DNA of 64,000 nt from Cepaea nemoralis (taxonomy: Eukaryota > Mollusca > Gastropoda > Stylommatophora > Helicidae): the NCBI GenBank assembly GCA_014155875.1, contig JACEFZ010013481.1:62001-126000 (forward strand). The letters are read 5' to 3'. A program made the translations under genes and the position numbers. Of this stretch, positions 1 through 11,126 are shown piece by piece. Within the stretch, counting starts at the first letter, position 1. Each line of letters starts with the position of its first letter. Below the pieces are notes generated by a model. The model worked only from the letters and a program-made list of their open reading frames with translations, was not told the origin of the DNA and made no database searches.

Positions 1-474
1 TGTGTCTGATGTCTAGTGTATCTTCACATTGTGTCTGATGTCTAGTGTATCTTCACATTGTGTCTGATGTCTAGTGTATCTTCACATTGTGTCTGATGTC
101 TAGTGTATCTTCACATTGTGTCTGATGTCTAGTGTATCTTCACATTGTGTCTGTCTAGTGTATCTTCACATTGTGTCTGTCTAGTGTATCTTCACATTGT
201 GTCTGTCTAGTGTATCTTCACATTGTGTCTGTCTAGTGTATCTTGACGTTGTGTCTGTCTAGTGTATCTTCACATTGTGTCTGATGTCTAGTGTATCTTC
301 ACATTGTGTCTGATGTCTAGTGTATCTTCACATTGTGTCTGATGTCTAGTGTATCTTCACATTGTGTCTGATGTCTAGTGTATCTTCACATTGTGTCTGA
401 TGTCTAGTGTATCTTCACATTGTGTCTGATGTCTAGTGTATCTTCACATTGTGTCTGATGTCTAGTGTATCTTG
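1..474. repeat. 29-bp minisatellite (25-bp variants)
   Basis: Head-to-tail units with the core gtctagtgtatcttcacatt. Most are 29 bp; a block around 150-265 uses a 25-bp variant lacking a gatgt step. The array runs off the left edge. By position it is probably in a UQCRC2 intron. The following 475-593 is single-copy sequence with no recognised gene. Confidence 0.9.
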
Positions 475-593
475 ACATTCCTGCTTCAGTACTCTGACTG
501 CCGTGAGTGCTAATCAGTATTTGTGCACATTGTGCAGTCACAGACTGCCAGAATTGTTGCTCAGTCTACTTCACCTTGGCCTGGTACCTGAGC

Positions 594-1316
594 TCTTTGT
601 TGTAGACCTGCTGTGTTGTTGTGTCCCTCTTTGTTGTAGATCTGCTGTGTTGTTGTGTCCCTCTTTGTTGTAGACCTGCTGTGTTGTTGTGTCCCTCTTT
701 GTTGTAGACCTGCTGTGTTGTTGTGTCCCTCTTTGTTGTAGATCTGCTGTGTTGTTGTGTCCCTCTTTGGTGTAGATCTGCTGTGTTGTTGTGTCCCTCT
801 TTGTTGTAGATCTGCTGTGTTGTTGTGTCCCTCTTTGTTGTAGATCTGCTGTGTTGTTGTGTCCCTCTTTGTTGTAGATCTGCTGTGTTGTTGTGTCCCT
901 CTTTGTTGTAGATCTGCTGTGTTGTTGTGTCCCTCTTTGGTGTAGATCTGCTGTGTTGTTGTTGTCCCTCTTTGTTGTAGATCTGCTGTGTTGTTGTGTC
1001 CCTCTTTGTTGTAGATCTGCTGTGTTGTTGTGTCCCTCTTTGTTGTAGACCTGCTGTGTTGTTGTGTCCCTCTTTGTTGTAGATCTGCTGTGTTGTTGTG
1101 TCCCTCTTTGGTGTAGATCTGCTGTGTTGTTGTGTCCCTCTTTGGTGTAGATCTGCTGTGTTGTTGTGTCCCTCTTTGTTGTAGATCTGCTGTGTTGTTG
1201 TGTCCCTCTTTGTTGTAGATCTGCTGTGTTGTTGTGTCCCTCTTTGGTGTAGATCTGCTGTGTTGTTGTGTCCCTCTTTGGTGTAGATCTGCTGTGTTGT
1301 TGTGTCCCTCTTTGTT
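594..1316. repeat. 34-bp minisatellite
   Basis: About 21 nearly identical 34-bp units containing ctgctgtgttgttgtgtccc, differing mainly at gacctg/gatctg and ttgttg/ttggtg. Lies upstream of the first visible UQCRC2 exon, separated from it by about 140 bp of AT-rich single-copy intron. Confidence 0.92.
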
Positions 1317-1459
1317 AAAGTGTGGCTGCAGTTTAGTATGGTTGACCTAATTAACTTAACATCCTAATCACATAATTGTATTACCTCAACATCCTGATCA
1401 CAAGATTGTATTTAACTACAATCTTTATTGCTTATTTGACATATCCTGGTCTACCCCAG

Positions 1460-1536
1460 GTGACTCGTACAGCTGTCAGCCACTTGAGGTCAGCCCTGAC
1501 TTCTGGTGTATCGGATCAAGACGTGCAGAAAGCCAA
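1460..1536 (+). CDS. UQCRC2: UQCRC2 internal exon (complex III core protein 2)
   Basis: A 77-bp exon of cytochrome b-c1 complex subunit 2, a non-catalytic M16-family core subunit of mitochondrial respiratory complex III facing the matrix. It starts after taccccag, encodes 25 codons (VTRTAVSHLRSALTSG, then VSDQDVQKA) and ends with two bases of a Lys codon at the donor gtaggt. The missing base is supplied by the exon at 5290, giving the family-typical DVQKAK-T-KLKSEIAM junction. Earlier exons, carrying most of the protein, lie left of the window. The gene is recognised mainly from the downstream exons, whose residues match the C-terminus of animal UQCRC2; this exon fits by phase and by the helix preceding that region. 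A related M16 protein such as mitochondrial processing peptidase is a less likely alternative. Confidence 0.82.
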
Positions 1537-1545
1537 GTAGGTGCA

Positions 1546-3432
1546 CCTAGTGTGTCTCCATGCAGCCTCTTCTGTCTATCTACTTAGTGCTGTATTGGTA
1601 CCCCAGTCATGTGTGTCTCCATGCAGCCTCTTCTGTCTATCTACTTAGTGCTGTATTGGTACCCCAGTCCTGTGTGTCTCCATGCAGCCTCTTCTGTCTA
1701 TCTACTTAGTGCTGTATTGGTACCCCAGTCATGTGTGTCTCCATGCAGCCTCTTCTGTCTATCTACTTAGTGCTGTATTGGTACCCCAGTCATGTGTGTC
1801 TCCATGCAGCCTCTTCTGTCTATCTACTTAGTGCTGTATTGGTACCCCAGTCATGTGTGTCTCCATGCAGCCTCGTCTGTCTATCTACTTAGTGCTGTAT
1901 TGGTACCCCAGTCATGTGTGTCTCCATGCAGCCTCTTCTGTCTATCTACTTAGTGCTGTATTGGTACCCCAGTCATGTGTGTCTCCATGCAGCCTCTTCT
2001 GTCTATCTACTTAGTGCTGTATTGGTACCCCAGTCATGTGTGTCTCATGCAGCCTCTTCTGTCTATCTACTTAGTGCTGTATTGGTACCCCAGTCATGTG
2101 TGTCTCCATGCAGCCTCTTCTCATCTACTTAGTGCTGTATTGGTACCCCAGTCATGTGTGTCTCCATGCAGCCTCTTCTGTCTATCTACTTAGTGCTGTA
2201 TTGGTACCCCAGTCATGTGTGTCTCCATGCAGCCTCTTCTGTCTATCTACTTAGTGCTGTATTGGTACCCCAGTCATGTGTGTCTCCATGCAGCCTCTTC
2301 TGTCTATCTACTTAGTGCTGTATTGGTACCCCAGTCATGTGTGTCTCCATGCAGCCTCTTCTGTCTATCTACTTAGTGCTGTATTGGTACCCCAGTCATG
2401 TGTGTCTCCATGCAGCCTCTTCTGTCTATCTACTTAGTGCTGTATTGGTACCCCCAGTCATGTGTGTCTCCATGCAACCTCTTCTGTCTATCTACTTAGT
2501 GCTGTATTGGTACCCCAGTCATGTGTGTCTCCATGCAACCTCGTCTGTCTATCTACTTAGTGCTGTATTGGTACCCCAGTCATGTGTGTCTCCATGCAGC
2601 CTCTTCTGTCTATCTACTTAGTGCTGTATTGGTACCCCAGTCATGTGTGTCTCCATGCAGCCTCTTCTGTCTATCTACTTAGTGCTGTATTGGTACCCCA
2701 GTCATGTGTGTCTCCATGCAGCCTCTTCTGTCTATCTACTTAGTGCTGTATTGGTACCCCAGTCATGTGTGTCTCCATGCAGCCTCTTCTATCTACTTAG
2801 TGCTGTATTGGTACCCCAGTCATGTGTGTCTCCATGCAGCCTCTTCTGTCTATCTACTTAGTGCTGTATTGGTACCCCAGTCATGTGTGTCTCCATGCAG
2901 CCTCTTCTGTCTATCTACTTAGTGCTGTATTGGTACCCCAGTCATGTGTGTCTCCATGCAGCCTCTTCTGTCTATCTACTTAGTGCTGTATTGGTACCCC
3001 AGTCATGTGTGTCTCCATGCAACCTCTTCTGTCTATCTACTTGGTGCTGTATTGGTACCCCAGTCATGTGTGTCTCCATGCAGCCTCTTCTGTCTATCTA
3101 CTTAGTGCTGTATTGGTACCCCAGTCATGTGTGTCTCCATGCAACCTCTTCTGTCTATCTACTTAGTGCTGTATTGGTACCCCAGTCATGTGTGTCTCCA
3201 TGCAACCTCTTCTGTCTATCTACTTAGTGCTGTATTGGTACCCCAGTCATGTGTGTCTCCATGCAAGCCTCTTCTGTCTATCTACTTAGTGCTGTATTGG
3301 TACCCCAGTCATGTGTGTCTCCATGCAGCCTCTTCTGTCTATCTACTTAGTGCTGTATTGGTACCCCAGTCATGTGTGTCTCCATGCAGCCTCTTCTGTC
3401 TATCTACATAGTGCTGTATTGGTACCCCAGTC
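1546..3432. repeat. 61-bp minisatellite in UQCRC2 intron
   Basis: About 31 copies of a 61-bp unit beginning nine bases after the donor at 1537 and filling most of the intron's first half. Each unit contains gtgtctccatgcagcc, which resembles a 3' splice site. A few units are shortened (near 2047, 2119 and 2789). Open frames of up to 114 codons are by-products of the repetition. Confidence 0.93.
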
Positions 3433-3514
3433 ACGTCTGTATATTGAGTACATGGTGACCATCTGGTTTTATCATCTCTGATGTGCTTAGTATGTGCACA
3501 CAGTGTATGGGACA

Positions 3515-4550
3515 GAACATTGGCTATGGTCTCAGTATGAGACAGAACATTGGCTAGGGTCTCAGTATGAGACAGAACATTGGCTAGGGTCTCAGTATGA
3601 GACAGAACATTGGCTAGGGTCTCAGTATGAGACAGAACATTGGCTAGGTTCAGTTTGAGACACCATTGACTAGGGTCAGTTTGAGACAGAACATTGGCTA
3701 GGGTCAGTTTGAGACAGAACATTGGCTAGGGTCAGTTTGAGACAGAACATTGGCTAGGCTCATGCTGAGACAGAACATTGACTAGGGTCAGTATGAGACA
3801 GAACATTGGCTAGGTTCAGTTTGAGACACCATTGACTAGGGTCAGTTTGAGACAGAACATTGGCTAGGGTCAGTTTGAGACAGAACATTGGCTAGGGTCA
3901 GTTTGAGACAGAACATTGGCTAGGCTCATGCTGAGACAGAACATTGACTAGGGTCAGTATGAGACAGAACATTGGCTAGGTTCAGTTTGAGACACCATTG
4001 ACTAGGGTCAGTTTGAGACAGAACATTGGCTAGGGTCAGTTTGAGACAGAACATTGGCTAGGGTCAGTTTGAGACAGAACATTGGCTAGGCTCATGCTGA
4101 GACAGAACATTGACTAGGGTCAGTTTGAGACAGAACATTGGCTAGTCACTTGAAGACAGAACATTGACTAGGGTTATTTTGAGACAACATTTACTAGGCT
4201 CAGGCTGAGACAGAATATTGACTAGGGTTAGTTTGAGACAGAATATTGACTAGGATCACTTGAAGACAGAACATTGACTAGGGTCAATTTGAGCCAGAAC
4301 ATTGACTAAGGTCAGGTTGAGACAGAACATTGGCTAGGGTAAGGCTGAGATAGAACATTGGCTAGGTTCAGTTTGAGACAGAACATTGGCTAGGATCACT
4401 TGAAGACAGAACATTGGCTAGGGTCAGTTTGAGACAGAACATTGACTAGGGTCAGATTGAGACAGAACATTGACTAGGGTCAGTTTGAGACAGAACATTG
4501 ACTAGGGTCAGTTTGAGACAGAACATTGACTAGGGTCAGTTTGAGACAGA
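3515..4550. repeat. 28-30-bp minisatellite in UQCRC2 intron
   Basis: Units built on gagacagaacattggctagg, with a 30-bp form (gtctcagta) at 3515-3640 and 28-bp forms (gtcagttt) after that. A higher-order block of about 180 bp (gacaccattgactagg plus a gctcatgctgag unit) repeats near 3660, 3830 and 3990. Units from about 4140 onward are more divergent. Confidence 0.9.
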
Positions 4551-4555
4551 ATGTA

Positions 4556-5274
4556 AATGTTGACTGTTCTCTCATCAGTGTGTGTATGTGATCTGTTGAC
4601 TGTTCTCTCATCAGTGTGTGTATGTGATCTGTTGACTGTTCACTCATCATTGTGTGTATGTGATCTGTTGACTGTTCACTCATCATTGTGTGTATTTGAT
4701 CTACAGACTATGACTGTTCTCTCATCAATGTGTGTATGTGATCTGTTGACTGTTCTCTCATCATTGTGTGTATGTCATCTACAGACATGACTGTTCTCTC
4801 ATCAGTGTATGTATATGATCTGTTGACTGCTCTCTCATCATTGTGTGTATGTGATCTACAGACATGACTGTTCACTCATCATTGTGTGTATGTGATCTAC
4901 AGACATGACTGTTCTCTCATCAGTGTATGTATGTGATCTGTTGACTTGACTGTTCTCTCATCATTGTGTGTATGTGATCTACAGACATGACTGTTCTCTC
5001 ATCAGTGTATGTATGTGATCTGTTGACTTAACTGTTCTCTCATCATTATGTGTATGTGATCTGTTGACTTGACTGTTCTCTCATCATTATGTGTATGTGA
5101 TCTGTTGACTCTGTTCTCTCATCATTGTGTGTATGTGATCTACAGACATGACTGTTCTCTCATCAGTGTATGTATGTGATCTGTTGACTTGACTGTTCTC
5201 TCATCATTATGTGTATGTGATCTGTTGACTTGACTGTTCTCTCATCATTGTGTGTATGTAATCTGCTGACATTG
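4556..5274. repeat. 36-bp minisatellite next to UQCRC2 exon
   Basis: About 20 units around gactgttctctcatca and tgtgtatgtgatct, alternating between a gttgact and a ctacagacatgact linker. The array runs to within 15 bp of the exon at 5290. Its last unit merges into the pyrimidine-rich tract and acceptor of that exon. Confidence 0.9.
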
Positions 5275-5289
5275 CTAATCTCTTGCCAG

Positions 5290-5446
5290 AACCAAGCTGA
5301 AGTCTGAGATTGCCATGCTGTTCCTGGAGCACCCAGACAACCTCTTGACCTGGCTGGGGGAGCAGACACTCAGCAGCGACCACATCCTGACCCCCCAGGA
5401 GGTGTACAAGCTAGTGGATCCCATCACCACCTCCGACGTGAACAAT
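5290..5446 (+). CDS. UQCRC2: UQCRC2 penultimate exon
   Basis: A 157-bp exon bounded by aatctcttgccag and the canonical donor gtaagt. After the base completing the split Lys codon it encodes 52 residues including KLKSEIAMLFLEHPD, LLTWLGEQTL and PQEVYKLVDPITTSDVNN. This is the helix, glycine loop and helix near the C-terminus of the M16B domain of cytochrome b-c1 subunit 2. It ends in phase 0, and the next coding residues (AAKKLAS, from 15122) continue the conserved family motif NAAKK. As in animal UQCRC2 generally, no zinc-protease motif is visible, but the N-terminal half where that motif sits in M16 enzymes is outside the window. Codon use is C/G-rich compared with the AT-rich repeats around it. 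Confidence 0.88.
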
Positions 5447-5461
5447 GTAAGTTTGTGCTAG

Positions 5462-5747
5462 CAGTCTTGTCTGGTTGTTCACTTCACAGGCTGGTGTCTC
5501 TTGTCTGGTTGTTCACTTCACAGGCTGGTGTGTCTTGTCTGGTTGTTCACTTCACAGGCTGGTGTGTCTTGTCTGGTTGTTCACTTCACAGGCTGGTGTG
5601 TCTTGTCTGGTTGTTCACTTCACAGGCTGGTGTGTCTTGTCTGGTTGTTCACTTCACAGACTAGTATGTCTTGTCTGGTTGTTCACTTCAAAAATGGCGT
5701 GTCTTGGTTGGTTGTTACTTCACAGACTGGTTTGTCTTGTCTGGTTG
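5462..5747. repeat. 34-bp minisatellite just after UQCRC2 donor
   Basis: About eight 34-bp units (gttgttcacttcacaggctg plus gtgtgtcttgtctg), beginning 15 bp after the donor at 5447. Each carries a 3'-splice-site-like ttcacttcacag|gctg. The last three units are diverged. Confidence 0.9.
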
Positions 5748-6332
5748 TATGGGTGGGCTCGGGATCTGTGAGTGGGCTGGGGGAGATGGGAGATTATGTG
5801 GGTGGGTGTGGAATTTGTGTGTGGGTAGGTGCGGGATATGTGAGATGGTGGGGAGATGTGTGTCGTGGATGTGTGGTTGAGGGATGTGTTTGGCTGGATG
5901 ATTGGATGTGTGTGGGTGGAGGAGGATATGTGGGTGGGTGATTGTTGGTGGGTAATGGGATGGGTGGAGGATATGTGAGTGGGTGGGGGATGTGTGGGTT
6001 GGGAAATGTATGTATGCTTGGGATGTGGGTGGATGGGATGTGTGGTTGGTGGGAGTGTGTGTGTGGGTGGGGAGATGTGGTGGGTGGGTGGGGGAATGTA
6101 TGTGTGCCTGGGGTGTGTGTATGTGATTGGGTGGGGATGTGTGGGTGGGTGGTGGATGTTTCTCATAACATGGTAATATGCATTGTTTATGTTTACAAAA
6201 TTCATTTGACAATGTTTTTCCTATGCACTATTGATAAACGAAAGATGAGTGATTGGAAGGGCCAAATGTAAGACGGGCCTGCGTGCCCAATTTGTTACCC
6301 TTTGAAAATAAAGTCTGTTCGTTCGTTCGTTA
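5748..6332 (+). mobile_element. Composite retroposon with G-rich body, copy 1 (5' truncated)
   Basis: A degenerate G-rich minisatellite (gtgggtggg, ggggatgtgtg) at 5748-6160 runs into about 170 bp of unique sequence. That sequence ends with a poly(A)-type signal (gaaaataaagtctg) and a (gttc)n tail at about 6318-6332. The last 150 bp and an internal G-rich segment (gggctcgggatctgtgag) recur in reverse orientation at 8953-11126. Body and tail therefore moved as one unit. The (gttc)n tail is typical of non-LTR machinery. No coding potential is seen. Confidence 0.65.
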
Positions 6333-6585
6333 GATTACCAAGATTGTTACAATGTCAGTTCATGGGGAAATTAATTAGATGTTTGTAATGTCAGTTCGAG
6401 GGGAGATTGAGGTTGTTGTAATGTCAGTTTGTGGGGAGATTAATGAGGTTGTTGAAATGTCTGTTTGTGGGGAGATTAATTAGATTGTTGTAATGTCTGT
6501 TTGTGGGGAGATTAATGAGATTCTTGTAATGTCAGTTTGTGGAGAGATTAGTGAGGTTGTTGTAATGTCTTTGTGGGGAGATTAA
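6333..6585. repeat. 36-bp minisatellite, segment 1
   Basis: Units around gtctgtttgtggggag and attaatgagattgttgtaat. The same family continues at 7282-7606, 8569-8952 and 11127-12735, so it was one array that later received three insertions. The TTAA at 6582-6585 is one copy of the piggyBac target duplication. Confidence 0.92.
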
Positions 6586-7281
6586 CCCTTTACAAGGCAT
6601 AGCGTCTGATTCCGGCCGATGCGAGAAAACGATCGTAGCGTCCGATTCCGGCCGATACTATTATGCATTGTAAAATCGCGATCTCTCGGCTTTCTGACAC
6701 TTCCGACGGCTACTTTCGCTTTCGCCTACAGCTTGACAACGTGGCCGCCATTTGTAAACGCGATAGTATCAATTTAAACGGACTTTTAAGGACAATTTTT
6801 GATAGTTTTCGGGATTTTTACGCTGTTTTTCAAAATGGATTTCGGCGATTCTTCAAGTGATAGCCGAGATTTCGCTAGGTTCATTTTAAATGACATTAAA
6901 GGGCACGAAGTTGACTATTAATCGGAGCTAGATATCAGTGCAAAGCGTTACTTTGCATTAGCAGTCGTGAGTCGGACTTTAAAGAAAGTGATTATGATTC
7001 TGAAAATGTGTTTGTATATTGCCGTATAGGTGACGGAAAATCACAAACAACATGCCGTATTTCGTAAATATTTGTGTTCATGTATGGATTACCGGCAACA
7101 ATCACGTGAGTAACATATTCTGCATGCTTTTCCCTTCATTGTGTTGTTTATTTAACTAAATTCGGTTGACTAACACCTTATTTGTGATGTTTTTACTAAC
7201 GCGACCCGAACTTTTTCCAAACCTGAAAAAATCTTGCCCGTTCAGGGCTACAAAATGGACAGGCGTCTGCCCTGTAAAGAG
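6586..7281. mobile_element. piggyBac-type MITE, TTAA target duplication
   Basis: A 696-bp insertion flanked by TTAA (6582-6585 and 7282-7285). The ends are imperfect inverted repeats: ccctttacaaggcat at the left, and ctctttacagggcag reading inward from the right. A subterminal 34-bp direct repeat (gcgtctgattccggccgat / gcgtccgattccggccgat) is seen at 6603-6655. TTAA duplication, CCY ends and subterminal repeats are hallmarks of the piggyBac superfamily. The element splits a 36-bp array, which resumes in register after it. Confidence 0.75.
6835..6921 (+). pseudogene. Possible piggyBac transposase N-terminus remnant
   Basis: A 28-codon frame beginning MDFGDSSSDSRDFARFIL and ending at TAA. In another frame, from about 6956, the acidic Ser/Asp-rich run SRESDFKESDYDSENV follows. 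Acidic, serine-rich N-termini are common in piggyBac transposases. Position inside a TTAA-flanked element supports a relic of its transposase, but no catalytic Asp domain remains and the call is tentative. Confidence 0.35.
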
Positions 7282-7606
7282 TTAATGAGATTGTTGCAAT
7301 GTCTGTTTGTGGGGAGATTAATGAGATTGTTGTAATGTCAGTTTGTGGGGAGATTAATGAGATTGTTGCAATGTCTGTTTGTGGGGAGATTAATGAGATT
7401 GTTGTAATGTCTGTTTGTGGGGAGATTAATTAGATTGTTGTAATGTCTGTTTGTGGGGAGATTGAGATTGTTGTAATGTCAGTTTGTGGAGAGATTAATG
7501 AGGTTGTTGTAATGTCTTTGTGGGGAGATTAATGAGACTGTTGCAATGTCTGTCTGTGGGAAGATTAATGAGATTGTAATGTCTGTGGGGAGATTAATGA
7601 GGTTGT
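7282..7606. repeat. 36-bp minisatellite, segment 2
   Basis: Nine or so units of the same family as 6333-6585, continuing directly from the right TTAA of the piggyBac MITE to the start of a coding-like insertion near 7607. Confidence 0.9.
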
Positions 7607-8568
7607 ACCAGGTACCTCGGCTGCCCCTGCCACCAAGACAGCAAGGAAGCTATGAAGATCGCCATCAAAGACTAACCTGCCCTATAAAGAAGCTAGGAGG
7701 CAGTACGAGGCCACCAATCGACTCACCAAGAGTGACAAAGCTCAACTGGAAGGCCAACTGAAGGACCTGCGATCAAAGTTCACCAGCATAGAGGAGGAAA
7801 AAAACAAAACGCAAGAAACACAGATAACAGCTGCTCAGCGCATCCTGGACGAGGCGAGGCAAGTTCAGCAGAAAATCGAGCAGGATGTCGCCCGGATGGC
7901 TGTTATACAGGCTGAGATAGAAGAAAGGCTATCAAGCAAGGAAAAAGAAAACGACAAGAAGCAAGAAACACAGAAAACGACCGCTCAGCGCATCCTCGAC
8001 GAAATGAAGCAAGTCCAGCAGCAGATAGCTCAAGATTACGCTCGTATGACTGATTTAAAGGCTGAGACGGATAAACAGCTACTTAAAATAAACGACACTT
8101 GTCATGAGGTGCTCGACCTGCTCCAGACCAAGATCCAGACAGCCTCACCCGAACCAGAGGAAACAAGAGCACAAACAGACGAAGAAGCAACAGAGGAAGA
8201 ACGATATCGCTCACCACCAAGACCCGACTGGCCCGACGCCGAGAAGATTCGAAGGCAACCCACGACGGGGAAATAGAAGGAACACCAGGAGAGACGACAA
8301 CTGGTAAAACTCCCTGAAGGAAGCAGCACCATATGACGGGGTGGGTACCCAATTACTCCGGGCCCCAACAAGTGCGCGACTCTGTCCAGACATGTAAAAC
8401 CTCATCAAGACAGCAACGAACGCAATCAACCCATCAGAAGCCAGGAAGCTGATAACAAGCAGCCCAAAGTACGAAAGAGAAACTTCAAGCTACACCATAA
8501 ACACCCTACGTAGCCAAGTCGGAAAACGAAGGCTGAAAAGGGGTACTCGTACAAACATTGGAATTGGA
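7607..8568 (+). pseudogene. Retroelement-like insertion with coiled-coil frame
   Basis: A non-repetitive 0.96-kb insertion in the 36-bp array. One frame is open from just after a TGA at about 7651 to a stop at 8274-8276. It reads through PSKTNLPYKEARRQYEA and then two near-duplicate coiled-coil blocks, TAAQRILDEARQVQQKIEQD at about 7830 and TAQRILDEMKQVQQQIAQDY at about 7984. An acidic, Pro/Arg-rich tail follows. Upstream of the TGA the same frame gives basic KTARKL-like residues, so the stop may be a lesion. Coiled coil plus basic region suggests the ORF1 (RNA-binding) half of a non-LTR element. The short attggaattggaata end would suit a retroposon tail. The family is not recognised; a processed host pseudogene is possible. 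Confidence 0.45.
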
Positions 8569-8952
8569 ATAATGAGGTTGTTGAAATGTCAGTTTGTGGG
8601 GAGATTAATGAGACTGTTGTAATGTCTGTCTGTGGGGAGATTAATGAGACTGTTGTAATGTCTGTTTGTGGGGAGATTAATGAGATTGTAATGTCTGTCT
8701 GTGGGGAGATTAATGAGGTTGTTGAAATGTCAGTTTGTGGGGAGATTAATGAGACTGTTGTAATGTCTGTCTGTGGGGAGATTAATGAGACTGTTGTAAT
8801 GTCTGTTTGTGGGGAGATTAATGAGATTGTTGTGATGTCAGTTTGTGGAGAAATTAATTAGATTGTTGTAATGTCTGTTTGTGGGGAGATTAATGAGATT
8901 GTAATGTCTGTCTGTGGGAAGATTAATGAGATTGTAATGTCTGTTTGTGGGA
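8569..8952. repeat. 36-bp minisatellite, segment 3
   Basis: Third segment of the 36-bp family, between the coiled-coil insertion and the (gaac)n end of the inverted composite retroposon. Confidence 0.9.
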
Positions 8953-10793
8953 ACGAACGAACAGACTTTATTTTCAAAGGGTAAAAATTTGGCACGCAGG
9001 CCCGTCTTACATTCGGCCCTTCCAATCACTCATCTTTCTTTCATCAACAGTGCATAGGAAAAAAACATTGTCACATGAATTTTGTAACCTACACATCTTC
9101 CCACCCACACACACCTCTCACCCACCACACATCCCATCCACCCACACCCCAAGCACACATACATTCAATAACCCACACATCCCCCACCTACACACATCTC
9201 CCCACCCACTCACATATCCTCTACCCGTCCCATTTCCCACCAACAATCACTCACCCAATATCCTCCTCCACCCACACACCTCCAACCACCCAGCCAAACA
9301 CACATTCCTCAGCCACACACACATCTCCCCGTCAACTCACATATTCCGCACCTACCCACACACATATTCCGCACTCTCCCACATAATCTCCCATCTCCCC
9401 CAGCCTACTCACAGATCCCGAGCCCACACCTACAAACATCCCCCACCATCTCCTAACCTGCACACACTCACCCACCCCATATCCTCTACCCACCCACACA
9501 TCCTCTATCCACCCATCCCCCAACCACACACCCATACTCATATACAATCACCCACCCACACATCCTCTACCCAACCACACATCCTCCATCCACCCATTCC
9601 CCCAGCCACACATCTCTTAACCACACACCCCTACCCATATACACACACATCCCCACCCACGCACAATCTCCCCACCCATACAAACATCCCTCACACACAT
9701 CCCCACCCACCAACACCTTCCCCATTCACAAACACACACCTCCCATCCACGCACTCACAACCCACACACACATCCCCAACCCATACATTCATCCCCTCAC
9801 ACATCCCTAGACACACGTACTTATCCCTCAACCACTAACACCCACACATCCCTTACCCACTCATCAACACATACATCTCCTATCTACCCACCCATACTCA
9901 CACATCCCAACCACCCATCTAAGCACACATCCCCCACCCTCACACACATCCTTCACCCACCCGCAAACCCAACCACACCTTCACCCACCCACACAAACAT
10001 CATTTATCCACACCCAGCTCCCCTCCCACACAACACCACACCCACACACATCCCAAAGACACATCCCACACACACATCTATCCACACATCTCCTACCCAT
10101 CCACACATCCCCCAACTACAACCACCCTCACTACCCACACATACATCCTCCATCCAGCCAAACACACCCCCACCCAGCCAGACATATCCCCCACACACAT
10201 CTCCAAATCCATCACCCACACCCATCACGCACCCCTCCCCCCAACCCACACACATACCCCACATACATTCACCCACACATCTCTCACCCACACACACGCC
10301 CCACCCATCCACCCAAACATCCCACACCCATACACATCCCTCACCCACCCACACACATCCCCAAACCCACAACTACCCCCACCTGCACACATCTCCCACC
10401 CATACATATACCCCCACCCAGCCCATAACCCACCATCAATCATCCACCAACATATCCTCCTCCACCCACAACCACCTAGACAAACACACATCCCCACCCA
10501 CAAACACATCTCCCCATACATCTCGCACGCATCCACACACAATCCCCCACCCACCCACACACAAATCCCCCACCCACACAATCCCACCCTGCCCAACCAC
10601 ACATCCTGAGCCCACCCACACACATCAAGAATCCACCCACACACACATCCCCCCCCTACTATTATGATCAAACTCCCACACTTTACACACACATACAGTG
10701 ATGATTGTCGTGAGCATTGTCGCAAAATAGTAAAGAAAATGGAGAAAAATTGTACATATACATTTCGTAACTTAAAAATTTGTGATGTAATTT

Positions 10794-10795
<2 letters not shown>

Positions 10796-10858
<63 letters not shown>

Positions 10859-10870
10859 CTCCTCTCTCTC
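10796..10870. repeat. (CT)n microsatellite
   Basis: About 75 bp of almost uninterrupted ct dinucleotides, within the 5' part of composite retroposon copy 2. Confidence 0.97.
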
Positions 10871-11008
10871 ACTAACGCTCTCACTCACATTACAGTAATG
10901 TTATATTATACATGATAAAATCAAGTGTCATACATACAAAATGATAATGTGAAAGATGAAAATACACAAAAAATATGGAATGGCACGTTACAGGACATGC
11001 GAGCACTC

Positions 11009-11126
<118 letters not shown>

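Noticed and set aside
488..515. Exon-like cttcag|tactctgactgcc|gtgagt upstream of the 34-bp array
   Set aside because: It would be a 13-bp exon whose residues do not continue into the family sequence expected before the exon at 1460; likely chance.
1..5274. CRISPR-like regular direct repeats
   Set aside because: There are no unique spacers: repeats are contiguous minisatellite units, in a spliced eukaryotic gene context with no cas genes.
5715..6212. His/Pro/Thr-rich minus frames over the G-rich region, and similar frames at 8945-10725
   Set aside because: Low-complexity translations of the G-rich/C-rich minisatellite body of the composite retroposon, open in several frames at once.
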